From NCBI GenBank assembly GCA_007922305.1, contig ML677386.1, positions 12,753,830-12,817,829 of the forward strand: a DNA stretch of 64,000 bases, given 5' to 3'. The notes beneath the pieces were generated by a model. That model searched no databases. It was not told the origin of the DNA and worked only from the letters and a program-made list of their open reading frames with translations. The position numbers and the translations under genes are program-made. The stretch's first letter is position 1. Every line of letters begins with the position of its first letter. Shown one piece after another: positions 34,555 through 47,394 of this stretch. The DNA is from Dermatemys mawii. Taxonomy: Eukaryota > Chordata > Testudines > Dermatemydidae.

Positions 34555-34640
34555 AGACAGCTAGGAGCCAGGAACTCCTGACTTACGTCCCTGCCTCTGT
34601 CAGGTACTTCTAAAATATTATTTAGATTACATGTCACAGT
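34555..34640 (+). repeat. Possible MIR-like SINE 5' fragment
   Basis: Reads 'agacagctaggagccaggaactcctgacttacgtccctgcctctgtc', which resembles the start of the MIR-like copies at 4854 and 47122. Short and uncertain. Confidence 0.35.
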
Positions 34641-34719
34641 GCCTCTTTGAGTTGAGTGAGTATCGTTATCCCCACATAGTGGTTTTACCATCGCAGAGCA
34701 CCCTGTTGCGTCATTGCGA

Positions 34720-35300
34720 TCTGTCTCCTCCAGCCAGGTCCCTCCAGTGGATCAAAGTCCTTAGAAATGTCCTTCACTAGCGTTTAAACACAGGTAGTGA
34801 ACAACAATAAAAGTTTCTGCCCCTAGGGGATTTTACTTTACTTCCTGTGTCTTTGCCAAGTGACTTCAAGCAAAACAATAACACTATGTCACACCTGGGT
34901 CCTTCTTTAGCCTCTCCACTTAGAAGAAGATTTTTGTCCTGTTTCTCTTCAGGACCTGCTCCATACAGAAAGGACACAGGACCTCCTTACCTCTGAATCT
35001 TCTCCTTGTACTGCTCTGAACTCCTTCATTTATGGCTGTCACCCAGTTCTCCTCAGTGGCATCTGATACTAAATTGAGGCTGACAAACCCTTCAGGTGTA
35101 ACAAAGTAAGCTGATGGGACTCCTGTTAACCCTTCTTTGTGGACCTATGTGAGATTTACACTGCACCATACCCCATTTAACAAATGATTTTTCAATGACA
35201 CACTCGATGTTGAACACCAACCTAATATCTGGACTGGGTTTAGAATCAAGGTTTTTTGGCTAATAGGCTTATTCCCAAGACTACAAGGCAAGTGATTTAG
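34720..35300. other. Unassigned, possibly an old LTR
   Basis: Pyrimidine-rich with 'ccttcactagcg', 'ctctccttgtactgctc' and similar words. No boundary or coding potential is supported. Confidence 0.25.
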
Positions 35301-35314
35301 CCTCACTAGGTTAC

Positions 35315-35712
35315 AACTCTGTGAATAAAGGATTTTTAAATTTTCTGGAAATTTTGGAAAAAAATAGTTTGGGGTCAAATGGAAAATGGATTTTTTAAAA
35401 AACATTTGACAAATTGAAAAGTAAACAAAAAATAGATTTGGGTCAAACAGTATTTTTTGTTTCAGTTTTGAGCTTATTGTGTCATTTAAAAAATTAATTT
35501 GAAAAAAATTCTAAACAAAAAGCCACTTTGAACTGAAAAATTGGAACATTTCATCTTGAAACTGTAAAAACAAAATATTTGGACATTTTTGGAATTTTGA
35601 GGAGTTGAGGTTCAACACAAACAGTTTGGTCAAATTGATACAATTTTTTTTGGTGTAGCTGAATCTGCAATTTTTGCTGAAAAAAAAAATCAGACAAATT
35701 TTTTTGGCCAGC
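35315..35712. repeat. A/T-rich quasi-repetitive segment
   Basis: Many variants of 'aaatttttggaa', 'tttgggtcaaa' and 'aaaaattggaaca' on both strands give it an internally repetitive, partly self-complementary character. I recall a comparable 'ttttgaaatg' repeat in turtles but cannot name it. Confidence 0.35.
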
Positions 35713-36309
35713 TGTATAGTGGGCCACAGTTTTCACAGCCAGGCTTTTCCAGGACTGGGATGGTATAAAATAAGAAGGTTGACCCTCAAGGCACAAGATG
35801 GGGTAGCAGAGACTGAGTGCATCCTGAAGATCCTGAGGAGCAAGAAAGGAGCCACCAATCCCAGAAGAGAATAAATCAAAGCTGGAGGGGAAGTTACACA
35901 TCTTTGAGAAACCTCCTCAGAAGACTTAAACCTGAGTCTTTTGGAAGGAGTGGAACCCTGGGCTTCAGGCGAGGGAGTTTCATGTAGAGAGGAAGCTGCA
36001 AGCAAACAGGAACTCCTTTTGCCAAGTCCCACATTATTTGAAAGGAAACTTAACTCATATTTATAGTAGCTGCTATGTACTACAATTACATAAGGTGTAA
36101 ATAAGTTCTTAGGCTCTTATATCAGAACTAAAAGGAATATGTAGATTTCTAAAAAAATTATAGTGAACTATCAAGTACTTTGCATACAAGATGATACCAT
36201 AACATTCAGTACTTTTAGCAGTTAATTTAAATGCAGTCTATTTAATCAATGTGGAATATTTTTGGTAATTACAATGTTCCTGCTTCACAATTTATGAATA
36301 ATACTTTGC

Positions 36310-36540
36310 ATCAATATAGTGCCTTTAATTCAAGACTATCTCCAAGTGCTTTTTCAACATTAATTAAGCCTCACACCACTTCTGCAAATAGACAACTTTT
36401 ATTAGACCCATACTATAGACGAGTACCCCGAGGGATAGAGAGGTCAAGCAACTTGCCAAGCTTGCACAGTGAGTCAGGAATAGAATTCTGGTGGGCTGAC
36501 TGCCAGACCAGTGCACTAGCTTCAACACATCCCAGCTTGT
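36310..36540 (-). repeat. MIR/CORE-SINE-like element, minus strand
   Basis: The plus strand reads in reverse order 'agagaggtcaagcaacttgccaagcttgcacagtgagtcagg' (36438-36480) and 'ttctggtgggctgactgcc', preceded by 'caagtgctttttcaacattaattaagcctcacacc'. This is the complement of a MIR-type core plus tail. Confidence 0.65.
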
Positions 36541-36842
36541 GGCCATGGGCCTGATTCTTCATTGATCTGTACCATATGATGCTCAGCTGTTTATGCCAAT
36601 GGAAAGCAGGTGTAGAATGTTATGGTATGTAAACTGTGGTGACCCACACCCACAGATCAGACTATCCATGGTTCAAGGCATAGAGAATCAGGCCCTGTCT
36701 CTTTTTGGCACTCTGTCTGACAGTAGCTATCTGTTTTGAGTATAATTACTAAAATAGGCAGCCCAAGCAAATCCTGGCCTAAATCTATTCAAATGAAAAT
36801 CAGGTCTTCTGAAACAAGACTGTACAGCTAGCTGTGTGGCAA

Positions 36843-36945
36843 AGATGCCAACTTCTTTAAGTGCCAGAGTGTGCTCAACCCCTGCTCCGTCCCAGGCCCC
36901 ACCCCTACTCCACCCCTTCCTCCGAGGTCCCACCTGTGCCAAGCC
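36843..36945. repeat. GC-rich repeat fragment
   Basis: 'gatgccaacttctttaagtgccagagtgtgctcaacccctgctccgtcccaggccccacccctactccaccccttcc' is a familiar C-rich turtle repeat word order. The class is unknown. Confidence 0.4.
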
Positions 36946-36969
36946 TTGACTGTTTCAATCTCTGTGTTG

Positions 36970-39900
36970 CAGCAACATACACTGGTAGAGTATTTCAGTC
37001 GTGTACCACTCTACTGCTCCCTGCTTTTTATTAGAATACTAAAGAATCACCTTTGTGAAATTTGTCTCAAGGGAGACATATTTGTGAGGTGTGTGACAGC
37101 TAAAATAGATGATAGCGTGGTCCTATAATTCTTGCTTTAATCACTACCCCATTCCTAAATTATCTGCAATATTTATTAGGAAGAGGCAGTATGTTGGTTC
37201 CCATGCCCTGAATTAACACAACTTCAGCTGCTTGCTTGTAGAAATTGACATAAAACATGACAGCAACTAAAAAGAAAAGATGAGGCAGAGCATCAAAATA
37301 AATAATAATCGTATTCTTAAAAATAGATTTTTGGTGAGTAAATATTTCAAGGAAAAAATCCAAGTCATGCAATCCTGCTGTCTGTCAATTCAGGCTGTGT
37401 TATATTCCTCTTGAATGTAAAAAATTTACTTTCAAAAAAATAAATGTTTCTTGCACAATACACTCATGAGAAAACTATAAGGTTGTCAGGTCTCCAAAAA
37501 TGGTACTGTAAATCAGAAAGTGTGAGATATGTACAATAGACCATATTGCAGGAAGAGGGAGAGCACTCAAGCTAGGGATTTGCCTTGCAAGTGATCATCC
37601 TTGGTGACTAAAGAACCTCGAACCTCAAACCTCTTCCCTTTTCTAGTGCCATTTCCTTCTCTCCCTTGGGTTAGTTGTTCTGACATGCTGATCCATCTTG
37701 ACTGTGTTCATTTATGTGGTAGACAGAGAAAAGGTAGGGCAAGCTTTCTAAATTATCTGTCAATGTGAGGGAAAGAGGCAGCATGTCAGGACTGAAAACA
37801 GATTCAGGCAGAACCATGAGTTCTTATGTTAACAATATCAGCAGTTTAGAAAAATCAAAATATTTAGTTCCAGATTCTTCCCTGCACAGAAATTCACTCG
37901 CCTCAAGAGAGGGGGAGAATGATGGAACATAAACTGCCCAGGTCTGGCATAAATTAAAGCAGCTGAAGTTTTGCTTTAATTTGTGCCAGCTGGATATTGT
38001 CCACAAGGGACCATATGCCACTGAGAACCAGTATGCCATGAGTACACTCTGCCCCACACCCTCCCATGAAATGCTCTCTCCTGCTCTTGGCATGTTCCCT
38101 GGGGCCCTAGGGGAGTGGAGTTGTCAGATGTAACTATGTGTGGCAGAATTTGATTTTTTTTGTATAATTTTGACTGATAATGTTGCTGCTTATTTTTAAG
38201 CATTTTTTCTATTTTTATCAATTTACATTTTCAGAGTTGTGCAAAATTATGAGTTGTAAGCATTTTTAAAATTACTTGTATCTCTTTAAATTTTCACAGT
38301 TGTGGGAAAGTATGGGGTTATCAGGCAATGGGGAGGAGTCAGACAATAATGATTTAATGACAGATGTTGAGATTCTAAAAGATAAAGCTTTAGAACCTTT
38401 AAAACATAAGCTGTCAACATTACATGTCAACATATACAAAGTAAATATTCTTAAACCAAACTCTCATAAGTTTTCATGCAGCTTTTTTCTTACTTTGCCT
38501 ATCTGTAAATTTCAGCTATTATTGATGGGAATGTTTTTTCATTAGTTTGTGTGTGTACAGTGAAATCAATGTTTACTGATATTTACCAATATAAATCTAG
38601 TCCTTCAAAGCATAGTGGTAATTTATTTTAGAGCATACCAACACTGTGGAAATTTACACCAGTTGGGGCCAGAGACTGGCCACTCTGAACTTTCTAAGTG
38701 ACACTAAGTGGCTGAAACGGGGTGAGAGCCTGGCCCCATAGATCAGAAAAATTGGCCAGCAGGGGAAGGGTTGCTACTATGGACATTTTTTTCAAGATAG
38801 AAAATTAGGATTAAGATGCATAGGCAAGCATGTTACATCTTATGTAACAAACAATTCTAGATGTGGTCACCATAAAAATAATAATACTACAAACTCTCCC
38901 AGTGTTAAAATCAATGGAAGTTCCCCACACCACAAGGGCCTGTATGACTGGGCCCAACAATGGGAGCTTTGCTTTTTAACACAGTAAAAGAAGGGGACAT
39001 CTGAAAGCAGGAAGGCAAAACTGACAGGTAAAAGTTCATGGCAGTGACTAAAGATCTTATTATATCTACTGATGATGTACTGGCAGAAGTTTAACAGGAG
39101 AATCCTCCAAACATTTTCTACCTCCAGTGATATACCTTACATTCCCCAAGTTAAATATTCCCCTCCCTAACTCCAAAAACAAAACAAAACAACACACGTA
39201 CTCCATAGTCTTTCTTCAAAATTCCTCACCCTTTCCAGCTGAACTTCTTTTGATCCACCATGTTTCCTTCCCCAGCACCTGATGGAGGTTCCATGAGGTG
39301 TCCCCCTACCTTTTAATTGTTCCTCAAAGCAGCAGCAGGGTAGTCCATTGCGTTCTGCAGTCTTTGCTGGCCATTGTGGATACAGGCTGATGTCCTCTGG
39401 TGTCTATGCAGTAGTGGCAAGATGTTTATGCTGCTGGGTTGTGAGGTCTGGAGGAAGAAGAATGGATTGGAGGTGTGGTATGCCGAGTTGAGAAGAGAAG
39501 AGTGGTAACTGTTGATCCCAGCTTAGTCAGTGCCAGGCGGACACTGGATGAATTGTACTGTAGCAGGCAGGGTATGGGACACTTTCCTTGTGCTGCAGTG
39601 CAGTGGATGGCAGGCTGTGTGGGAGCTGCTGGTCTAGGCCCTGGCAGTGCAATACTTTCTGGGATTTAGGCTAGTGCTGCTGTAACAGAAGCTCCATGAC
39701 TGTATATCCTGGAGCTGAGCAAACACCAAGAACTGATTTCTATTTTAGTGGAGCCCAGGACTGTCCTGAAAACCAGCAGTTTCTCCTGAGGTGGGACAAA
39801 TTATGGTTCCCATAGGAATGAGGTTCACACTTTAAAAAAAGGGGATGCAAGCAGAATAATGATACCTAAGGTGTTAGATGATGATAATTTTCAGTGTGCC

Positions 39901-40475
39901 GGAGAAGAGAGTATAAATGCTGCCCATTAGCTCTAAGTAGTTAGGTTTTTGTTCCACATTGAAAACAAAGCTCATTTTAATTATTAAATGCACTCTATAT
40001 TTTCAGTTGCTGCTACAATTATACAATCTTCTTTTAAAATATCAACTCTAAGTCTGGGAAAAATTACTCTCCAAACAAAAAGTTTTGAAAATATTTGTTT
40101 ATCCAAGACTTTAACTGTTTCTGTCTGCTTTTTCTTTTACTGCTTGTATTCTGTGTATCGTGGAAAATGAATCACCATTTTCACTTCAAGTACTATACTG
40201 TTGCAGAAATGTAATCCATAATCCTTAAATGTAAACAGAGCTTTTATAATTCAACTTTAAGCAAATATGTCCGGCATACTTCCACATCAGTTCTGTGTGG
40301 CCTTTGTACCACTGTTGAATTGTAAATGGTTGGTTTACATTTGAGGATTATGAATTACAGGTCTATAATTTTTGCATCTGTACATGAAAGACTCTGCAAT
40401 CCTTTCAGACAAGATTAAAAATCAGACTCTCAGAAGAGATTCAGATTTTTAAAAAAGCTCATTAACCTACTGACT
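36970..40475. other. Long featureless stretch
   Basis: AT-rich DNA. A weak palindromic repeat trace is at about 38640-38740 ('aatttacaccagttggggccagagactggcc'). No credible coding frame: the longest (38276-38545) is 89 codons with no motif. Confidence 0.45.
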
Positions 40476-40479
40476 CATT

Positions 40480-40910
40480 TTAGACACTGAGGGCTAGATC
40501 CATGAAGAGATTTATGGGCCAAACTGCCACTTTAGGCATTAAGTCCAAAATGTAGATCCTCAAAACCCCTTCTCAGCTGCCACCTAATATGTAGGTACCT
40601 AGATTCCCTAGACACCAAAATTTCTGCCAGTGGGCATGTCTAAGTGTTGATGTCACTAAACTGCTCAGTGCCTAAGATCTGGAAGGATCCTAGCTTCCTA
40701 TCTCATCAGCAGGGTCTGATCCAAGAGCAGCCTTTGAGAATGTCTACAGGATTGGGCCATGCAGGAGAGAGAGTTGCCAAACACAATCACAGAGGAGTTG
40801 GAGGTGGTGGTACTCTTTCCCTTTCCCCCATCCCTCCTTATGCCTGTAGTTAAGGCACACACCCAGAATGTGGGAGACTTGGGTTCAAGTCCTTCTAACA
40901 TTTAAAAAAT
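40480..40910 (+). repeat. Composite repeat related to 32.5-33.35 kb, with tRNA-like end
   Basis: Carries 'gtaggtacctagattccctagac', 'gcagggtctgatccaagagcagcctttgag' and, at 40840-40905, 'cctgtagttaaggcacacacccagaatgtgggagacttgggttcaagtcc'. In that last part a B-box-like GGTTCAAGTCC follows an A-box-like segment. Confidence 0.5.
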
Positions 40911-41384
40911 ATATTTTTGCATTAACCAATTTTCTTTGAATGATATACTGTTTTACTCTATTGTCTTATTCTTGATTTCCATTACAAAACTAACTGTGGA
41001 AGGAATGTAACATTTCCTCTAAAGAATTACTTTGATGCTATACAGGAATTGTTTAAAAGACTCCTGGAATGCATGATGCACCAGTTGTCTTCTAACGGCT
41101 AACATTTTAGTAGTCCCCAGAGAGAAATATATATATGTAGTGAGGCTACTTGTAACAGATGCTTTAGAATGCATGCCAGATGTCTGTCACAGTCTGCAAT
41201 GGATGACTAATTTGAATCAGAGACATGCCATTCTGACACCCACACAAATGCTGGGAAATGTGTTACTGAATATTTAGAAGACAGCCACCATACATCTTGA
41301 TGAGAGGAACGTCTACTATGATATTGTTGTCCTGCTTTTTTCGTAAGAAATCTGTGATCCTCAATTGACCTTTGTCTTTTTGCT

Positions 41385-41470
41385 CTGTGTTGTGCAACAC
41401 CTAGCATAATAGGATCCATGACTAATGCTTCTAGGTGTTATGGTAATGCAAATAATAAATAATAATTTGA
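41385..41470 (+). repeat. MIR-like SINE 3' tail
   Basis: 'tgtgcaacacctagcataataggatccatgactaatgcttctaggtgttatggtaatgcaaataataaataataat' is a clear SINE tail with a terminal (taa)n stretch. Only the last part is present. Confidence 0.65.
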
Positions 41471-41663
41471 CTGATGTGTACAGACTATACATTGATGTAC
41501 AGAAACCGTCTGAACTACAAAACCCAAACTGCATGCAAATGCATTTTCCCCCTGCTCATTTTTTATTTCTACATTAAATTCATAGTGTACCTCTTTAGAA
41601 ACTGTGCAAAGTAAACCATTAATTTTTCTTTTACACTAAATTTTGTATAGTCTGCATCAGGAT

Positions 41664-41666
<3 letters not shown>

Positions 41667-41699
<33 letters not shown>
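41667..41699. repeat. (AC)n microsatellite
   Basis: An uninterrupted 33-bp AC run. Confidence 0.95.
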
Positions 41700-41702
<3 letters not shown>

Positions 41703-42170
41703 GAAATACCATGACTTGTCCGTGCAAATATTTTTAAAATAAATTTAAGAATAAGGTCTTTAAATATTTAAGTTGACTTTTGATTTTCTATTGCCGAAGA
41801 ATAAACTATGCAGCAATTTGTTTTTAATAGCTATCAAGATTTCTTTGATTTGCAAGGTCATCCTTTAAATTATTAAGCACCATCTTTATTGAAAATGATA
41901 AGGGAATCATGGGCCACCCAACAGCAGCATCAGGATATCAGATACAAACTCTTAACTTTGTATGTGTGTTAGAATATGGTTCAAGATACGGGGGACAAAT
42001 TACATTTTCAAAACCTCTCCTACCGATTAATTTTCATGCACCAATCCCATTAAAAATAGCAGCCCTTTCACATGCATTGCGTTGCATTTTGCAGCACTAC
42101 CCCAAGAACAGTACCCGAGTCCTCATTCTGCTAGTTCTTAATTTTATAAACACAGTCCTTCTGTACTAAT
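41700..42170. other. No recognisable feature
   Basis: AT-rich DNA up to the target duplication of the solo LTR. The frame at 41909-42169 has no recognisable motif. Confidence 0.45.
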
Positions 42171-42176
42171 GGTCAG

Positions 42177-42962
42177 TGTCATAAGTGTGAAGTAGCCTAA
42201 AATTAGTGTTTACCTGTAAGGGGTTAAGCTAAAGGTAACCTGAGAGGTGGACAACTGACCAATGAGAAATTCCTCAGGAGACAAAGGATTTTAAGTTTCA
42301 GTTTCTCTCTGGGTCTCTCTCTGTTCACCTCGGCTATGGGATGGACACAGCTATGTCTTTCACTGTAACTATAAAATTCTATTAAGTATTGTAGTCAGTA
42401 AGTTTACCTTCTCTTTATCACTTGGAGAGTTCTCAGTGGTGAGTGTTGGCTGGGTGCTTCTTGATATTGTAAGCTTCAGCAAAGATATCAACTGTGGGAG
42501 AAAATTACCTCGGGGGAGGGGTTTGGTTTCTGAATCCTTTTGTTGATTATGGTAGATGCTGTTCTATTGATGGTTATAAGGGATTTATTCCTTTCTCTTT
42601 TTCTTTTATTAAAATCTTTCTTTTAAGAAGCTGACTGCTTGTTTTTCATTGTGTAAGATCCTGGTTTTGGATCGGGCACGTCTTGCAGGATCAGGCGAGG
42701 TTTGGTTTTTTTTTTCTCTCAAGCTTCCCAGGGAAGGAAGACATTTGGGGGGTTAGTGGAAAGGGAAAGAAGGGTCCCCAAACTACCCTAAACCTAGTTT
42801 GGGTGGTGGCAGCGTACCAGGTCCAGATACAAAAGAATTTGTGTTCTGGGAAAAAACATTTTAACCCAAGCTGGTAAAATAAGCTTGTGGGGGTTATTTC
42901 TTTTTCCATGCGGGTCCCCACATCTGTACCCTAGAGTTCAGAGTGGGGAGGCAATCCTGACA
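42177..42962 (+). mobile_element. Solo LTR (786 bp) with 5-bp target duplication
   Basis: Starts TGTCATAAGTG and ends ATCCTGACA, with inverted TGTCA/TGACA ends. It is flanked by gtcag at 42172-42176 and 42963-42967. Inside are 'ctgtaaggggttaagctaaaggtaacctgag' and 'gggtggtggcagcgtaccaggtccag'; near the end comes 'gcgggtccccacatctgtaccctagagttcagagtgggg', the layout of a common turtle retroviral LTR. ATTAAA-like words near 42608-42615 may be the polyadenylation signal, supporting plus orientation. No internal region or second LTR is present. Confidence 0.8.
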
Positions 42963-42969
42963 GTCAGAT

Positions 42970-43510
42970 AATAAAACAATCTCCTGTACATTTTAAACAA
43001 TAGGAATAGGTACTGGAAATCTCCAAAGCTTTTGTTCAGTCCATAGCAGCAAAACCAAAACCAAAAAACAACAAGAAGCATTTAAAATATTTTTTCTGCA
43101 ATCAATGTATATTTTTCAAATTAAAACAAAACATCCCTCATATACAATTTTTATGCTAAAACCCAAGTTTTAGTTAATGCTAGAACAACTTTGTACAAAA
43201 ATAAATTATAATTATGTCTAACAATCCCTTTTCCTATCTTCATAAAACTTCCATAACTTTTATTGTTTGAATTATAGTCCACATGCTGTTATTATATGAG
43301 AAGTATGCTTCTCTACAAGCACTTGTTGGTAATGAAATCAAGTGAGAGGCTAGGATTAGTGTTCAAAGATTCCAAGAACTGGACACTATTTAGGTAAGTT
43401 AAAACAATGTTGAAAGTTACTGCTTATGGGTGTCACTTCTTCTTAGACATAAAAAGATGCAGAAAGATATAAAGGTGAGAAATTGTAGTTTAAGAGAGAG
43501 AGTACAACAG
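42970..43510. other. No recognisable feature
   Basis: AT-rich DNA. Confidence 0.5.
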
Positions 43511-43513
43511 TAG

Positions 43514-43547
43514 ACACACACACACACACGCACACACACACACACAA
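43514..43547. repeat. (AC)n microsatellite, one interruption
   Basis: AC run with a single G substitution near 43530. Confidence 0.95.
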
Positions 43548-43549
43548 AA

Positions 43550-44020
43550 AGGCAGTCATAATCATTTATGCTTCTTTTGCTAGGTTTGCTGTGAAGTTTT
43601 AAATGTTTATATCGATCAGTTTATCCATATAGTGGGCCAAATCTACAGACTTCACTCTATTGACGCTTCCATCAAATTCAAAGTTAATACTATGAGGAAC
43701 TGGGGAAGATCCCTTTAGTTTCACTAAATTTTAGAATTATTGGGACACCTATGATATTAGTCATTTAAGAGGTTTGGTTCATTTCTTAATTTACTTGGAT
43801 AGATTTACCCATCCGAAGTCAAGCAAACAATGATATTCCACCCCCATTTTTCGTCACTGATAACACCAATTCACCTTAGCTCTAGTGCAGACAGGCTGTT
43901 ATCATCATGCCACATCACATTCATTAAATTTGCTCTGAACGGGGCCTTATTGTGGCATGAGCACATGTCATTAATTTCTAGCCTTTCCTAACATCCTCCA
44001 AACAACCCATGCTAACCATA
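43550..44020. other. No recognisable feature
   Basis: AT-rich DNA; a weak trace of the palindromic repeat at about 43630-43690. Confidence 0.4.
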
Positions 44021-44021
44021 A

Positions 44022-44126
44022 AATCATAGAATCATAGAATATCAGGGTTGGAAGGAACCTCAGGAGATCATCTAGTCCAACCCCCTGCTCAAAGCAGGAC
44101 CAATCCCCAACTAAACCATCTCTCAA
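44022..44126 (-). mobile_element. CR1 LINE 3' end fragment
   Basis: The plus strand reads the complement of a CR1 tail: 'atcatagaatcatagaat' (octamer repeat), 'cagggttggaaggaacctcaggagatcatctagtccaaccccctgctcaaagcaggaccaatccccaactaaaccatc'. It is the same tail as at 25908-26005, in opposite orientation. Confidence 0.9.
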
Positions 44127-44129
44127 CTT

Positions 44130-46380
44130 TATCCACCATTTCATGAAGACAAAGGCCATAATTCCGTTTCACCTCTATTCTGTCCCAACCTCACCCAAAG
44201 GCCTTTCATCCATTCTCCTTCCCTAGCAGCTGTAAGCAAAATTTCTCCATCCCTTCCCAAGTTTAATATTTAATTACCAAATGTTAAAAGTGAAGAAAAG
44301 GATTTGCAGAGCCTCAATCACCTTTTCAGAGAGTAGGGAGACTTGCAACATTACCTACAAACTATGTCTTCCTCAAGCTAACCCACCCAGCTCTGAAGAA
44401 ACCCACAAATCAGCTCACACAGATGTTCTTTTCTTTTCAACTCTGCCAGGTCTCAGGAATACTCTCTCTCTCCCAAGAGATAATAGAAATGGGGCCTATG
44501 AGTAATATATTCAATAGTTTTTTTTTCTTTTCTAACATCTGTAGAAAAGAAATGGATATGAGCACATTAATTAGTTATTTCTGCTACAATTATGAGCAGT
44601 GTTGACATTTAAGTTGTCATCAGTAGTCTCTAGAGTTAAATTCTCATTGAAATGAATATGGGAAGTTTGCGCCTCTCTGAGTTATTGCTCCAGGCTCTCT
44701 GTCTACAGACAGGAGGCACTATTACTGTTTTACACCCGGAAGATTTCCAGAAACCCTAAAAGTTAGGAACTTAATGATTTTTTAAAAAACAGCTTGATTT
44801 TTGCAAATATTCTGGACCACCCAGAATGTGATTCTGGGCAAGGATTGAATAGGTTCAATGGAGGCTAATAGGAAGGTTCTCTAGGCCTATAATACAGCAC
44901 CTCAGCATTGTCTTGGAGAAATTACTTGTGCTTCAGCCTGCCTGTATAAAACTTGGTGCTCAAGGTTCTGACCTTCTCACTTCATCTGGTTCAGAGTGTC
45001 AGAAAACCAAGATCAATATCTTTCCTGTTATTACATATGTAGAGGCCAGAAAGGCAATCTTCCCCAATCCCAACTTCTCACCATGATGAAAAGCCCATGA
45101 TATATTGCATATTCTTTTCCATTTGTAATCCAAAAAGAACACCATTCCCTCAATCACTATTAGAAAAATGACACTGACATTAGACTATGAGCTAAAAGGC
45201 TCAATCTACCCCCATGCACTTTACATCTACAGACTGGAAATCCCTGTGTAACTTCCTGTTCACAATCCCAGCGTGAGCTAGAGAACCCTGCCAAAAAATT
45301 GCCCTATTTTCTACTGATCATAGATTCATTAAACCATTGTGCCCAGCATTGGATAATCATTAATATAGCTAAAGCTCTTCTGAAGTACTGTCTGCAAGGC
45401 CTTTTGTGCTAATTATCTAATTGTATTTAGGAGATTCTAAACATAAAACAGGACATGGGCATGTCATCTTGCTGCCTCTTTCTACTTCAAGACTAAAGGC
45501 ATTTGAAGCACTAATCCTTTTGACCCAGTAATTAAAATGAGTTTAAGCTATTATCTAAAGCATTTGCTAATCTATAATAATGCTAAATATTCTTGTGGAA
45601 ATCACACAATCACCTGGGGGAGGTTCCAAATGCTACAAGAAGGATTTGAGGTCATTGTTTCCTCTGAAGAAGCAAACACCTTTCTGGTGCAGATTTGAAA
45701 GAGGATTCAACACACTGTGATCAAGGTAAAACGTTTTGGTTCTGTCTTCATCACTGTTTAGTTTTCACTCTGCAAATGGAGGCTGAGAGAAAATGATACC
45801 TTGTCTGGAATAACACACAGTGACAATGGGTCAGGATTCATTGGTATGCTCTGGCTGCGGTGTGCTGTGTCAGTGGCACACAATCATAAACCTGGCCCAA
45901 TTGGACTGTTTACAGCTCATTTACATTGCTAGAGCACCACAAAGCAACCAGAGACTACCAGGGAATCTGACCCAATGTGTTTGTATGTACTGTATAATGT
46001 AAAAAAAAGAAAAAAATAAATACAAAGACATTGTCTAAGATTACAAAGCGGATGCCTGTTCTGCAATTTACTTGACACACGACAGACTGACTTTTCAGGG
46101 GCTGACAGAGTTATTTAAATCCAAACAGTTCTAGAGCATAATTGCTATAACAAGTGTCCAGCCCCACAACATTCCCAGTGCTGTCACTCGCCATCTATCC
46201 TCAGGCAGAGAAAAAGGTTTCAATTAACCCAGAAAGTGCAGCTTTTCCATCAGAGTGACTTGAGTACAGCCAGAGGCAAGTATAGTTTGACTCACTGCCA
46301 GTAAGTGATAATTTGGGTCCTTCGAATTCTAAAATTAACTCAGGGTCAGATTCTCTACTATTCTCTACTGATTACATCTC
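44130..46380. other. No recognisable feature
   Basis: Ordinary AT-rich DNA. A few 60-75-codon frames without motifs. Confidence 0.5.
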
Positions 46381-46387
46381 TCTGTAA

Positions 46388-46470
46388 CACTTAGGGTTGC
46401 CAACATTATATTTCAAAAAGAAGGGCCGGTTTTCTTAGCACCCCTGTCCCACCCCTCCTCCTGATATAAT
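46388..46470. repeat. Short repeat fragment ('agggttgccaac' type)
   Basis: Begins 'acttagggttgccaacattatatttcaaaaagaagggccgg', a start I recall from short turtle DNA elements. Too short to classify. Confidence 0.3.
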
Positions 46471-46479
46471 TAATTATAA

Positions 46480-46880
46480 TAAGCATACATTTGACAGGGG
46501 TATTTCTTGCTGCTTTTTGTAGCACTCAGCAACTCCTGATCTTGTACAGAGATGACGAACTAAGGGATGTCCTTTGTAATAATGGGCTGTTGTCAACTCT
46601 AACCACTCAAGAAGTGTGTAAGCAGCCACCAAGGAATTCTCTTGGCATACGGAAAACCCTGAATGGTACAAAACTGACAGAGGTGACACCGCCCATGGCA
46701 GACAGCTCCTATGCTTCTGGGTAGTGGGTGGAGGGGATGTATTATATGATGTTGGGGGTGGCACATGACAAAGCAGAGCACCACTATACTTATTTTCCAC
46801 TGGTGTGAGGACCCTACAATAATGGCTTAGAGCAGACATGCAGTTGCTCTAAGGGTCTGCCCTGCATTTACAACCCATGG
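46480..46880. other. Unassigned stretch
   Basis: Overlapping frames on both strands (46474-46839 minus, 46491-46724 plus) without motifs; treated as chance. Confidence 0.4.
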
Positions 46881-46884
46881 CAGT

Positions 46885-46995
46885 GAGTCTTGGAGCCTAG
46901 GTCTACAGACTTGGACTCAGGGGGCTTATACTTCAGTGTGAACAACAGCTGTGCAGACATTCAGGTCAGGTTGGAGCTTGGGCTGTGAAGCCCAG
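46885..46995. repeat. MITE-like repeat fragment
   Basis: 'gtcttggagcctaggtctacagacttggactcagggggcttatac' followed by 'gtgcagacattcaggtcaggttggagcttgggctgtgaagccc'. The inverted 'gagcc/ggctc' style words are typical of a turtle MITE family. Confidence 0.45.
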
Positions 46996-47121
46996 GAAGC
47001 TGTTTTGCATACATTTATTTCCCTTAGTTTTGTGTACATTGATAAGACTTGCTATAGAAAATCAATAATCTGCATTTGTAAAGACTCTCCATCAGCCTAC
47101 CTTTGTAACTTACAAGAAAGA

Positions 47122-47392
47122 CAGTGGGTTCCAGTGAATAGGGCCCAGGACTGGGAGTCAGGAGACCTGGATTCTGTTTCTGACTCTGCTGCTGACTCGC
47201 TGTGTGACCTTCACCAGGTCACTTTACCTCTCCGTGCCTCTGTTTCCCCTCTCGCCCTTTGTCTGTCTTGTCCATTTTGATTGGAAGCTCTGTGGAGCAG
47301 GATCTATTCCTATATATTTGTACAGTGCCAAGCAACTGCTCTCAGGGGAGGCCTTTAGGTGCTTAATGCAATTCAAATAAATAATAATGATA
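47122..47392 (+). repeat. MIR/CORE-SINE-like element, nearly full length
   Basis: Starts 'agtgggttccagtgaatagggcccaggactgggagtcaggagacctgg'. The core 'gctgtgtgaccttcaccaggtcactttacctctccgtgcctctgtttccc' follows, then 'ggaagctctgtggagcaggatctattcctatatatttgtacagtgccaagca', ending in (aaataaataataat). A long, well-preserved copy. Confidence 0.75.
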
Positions 47393-47394
47393 GA

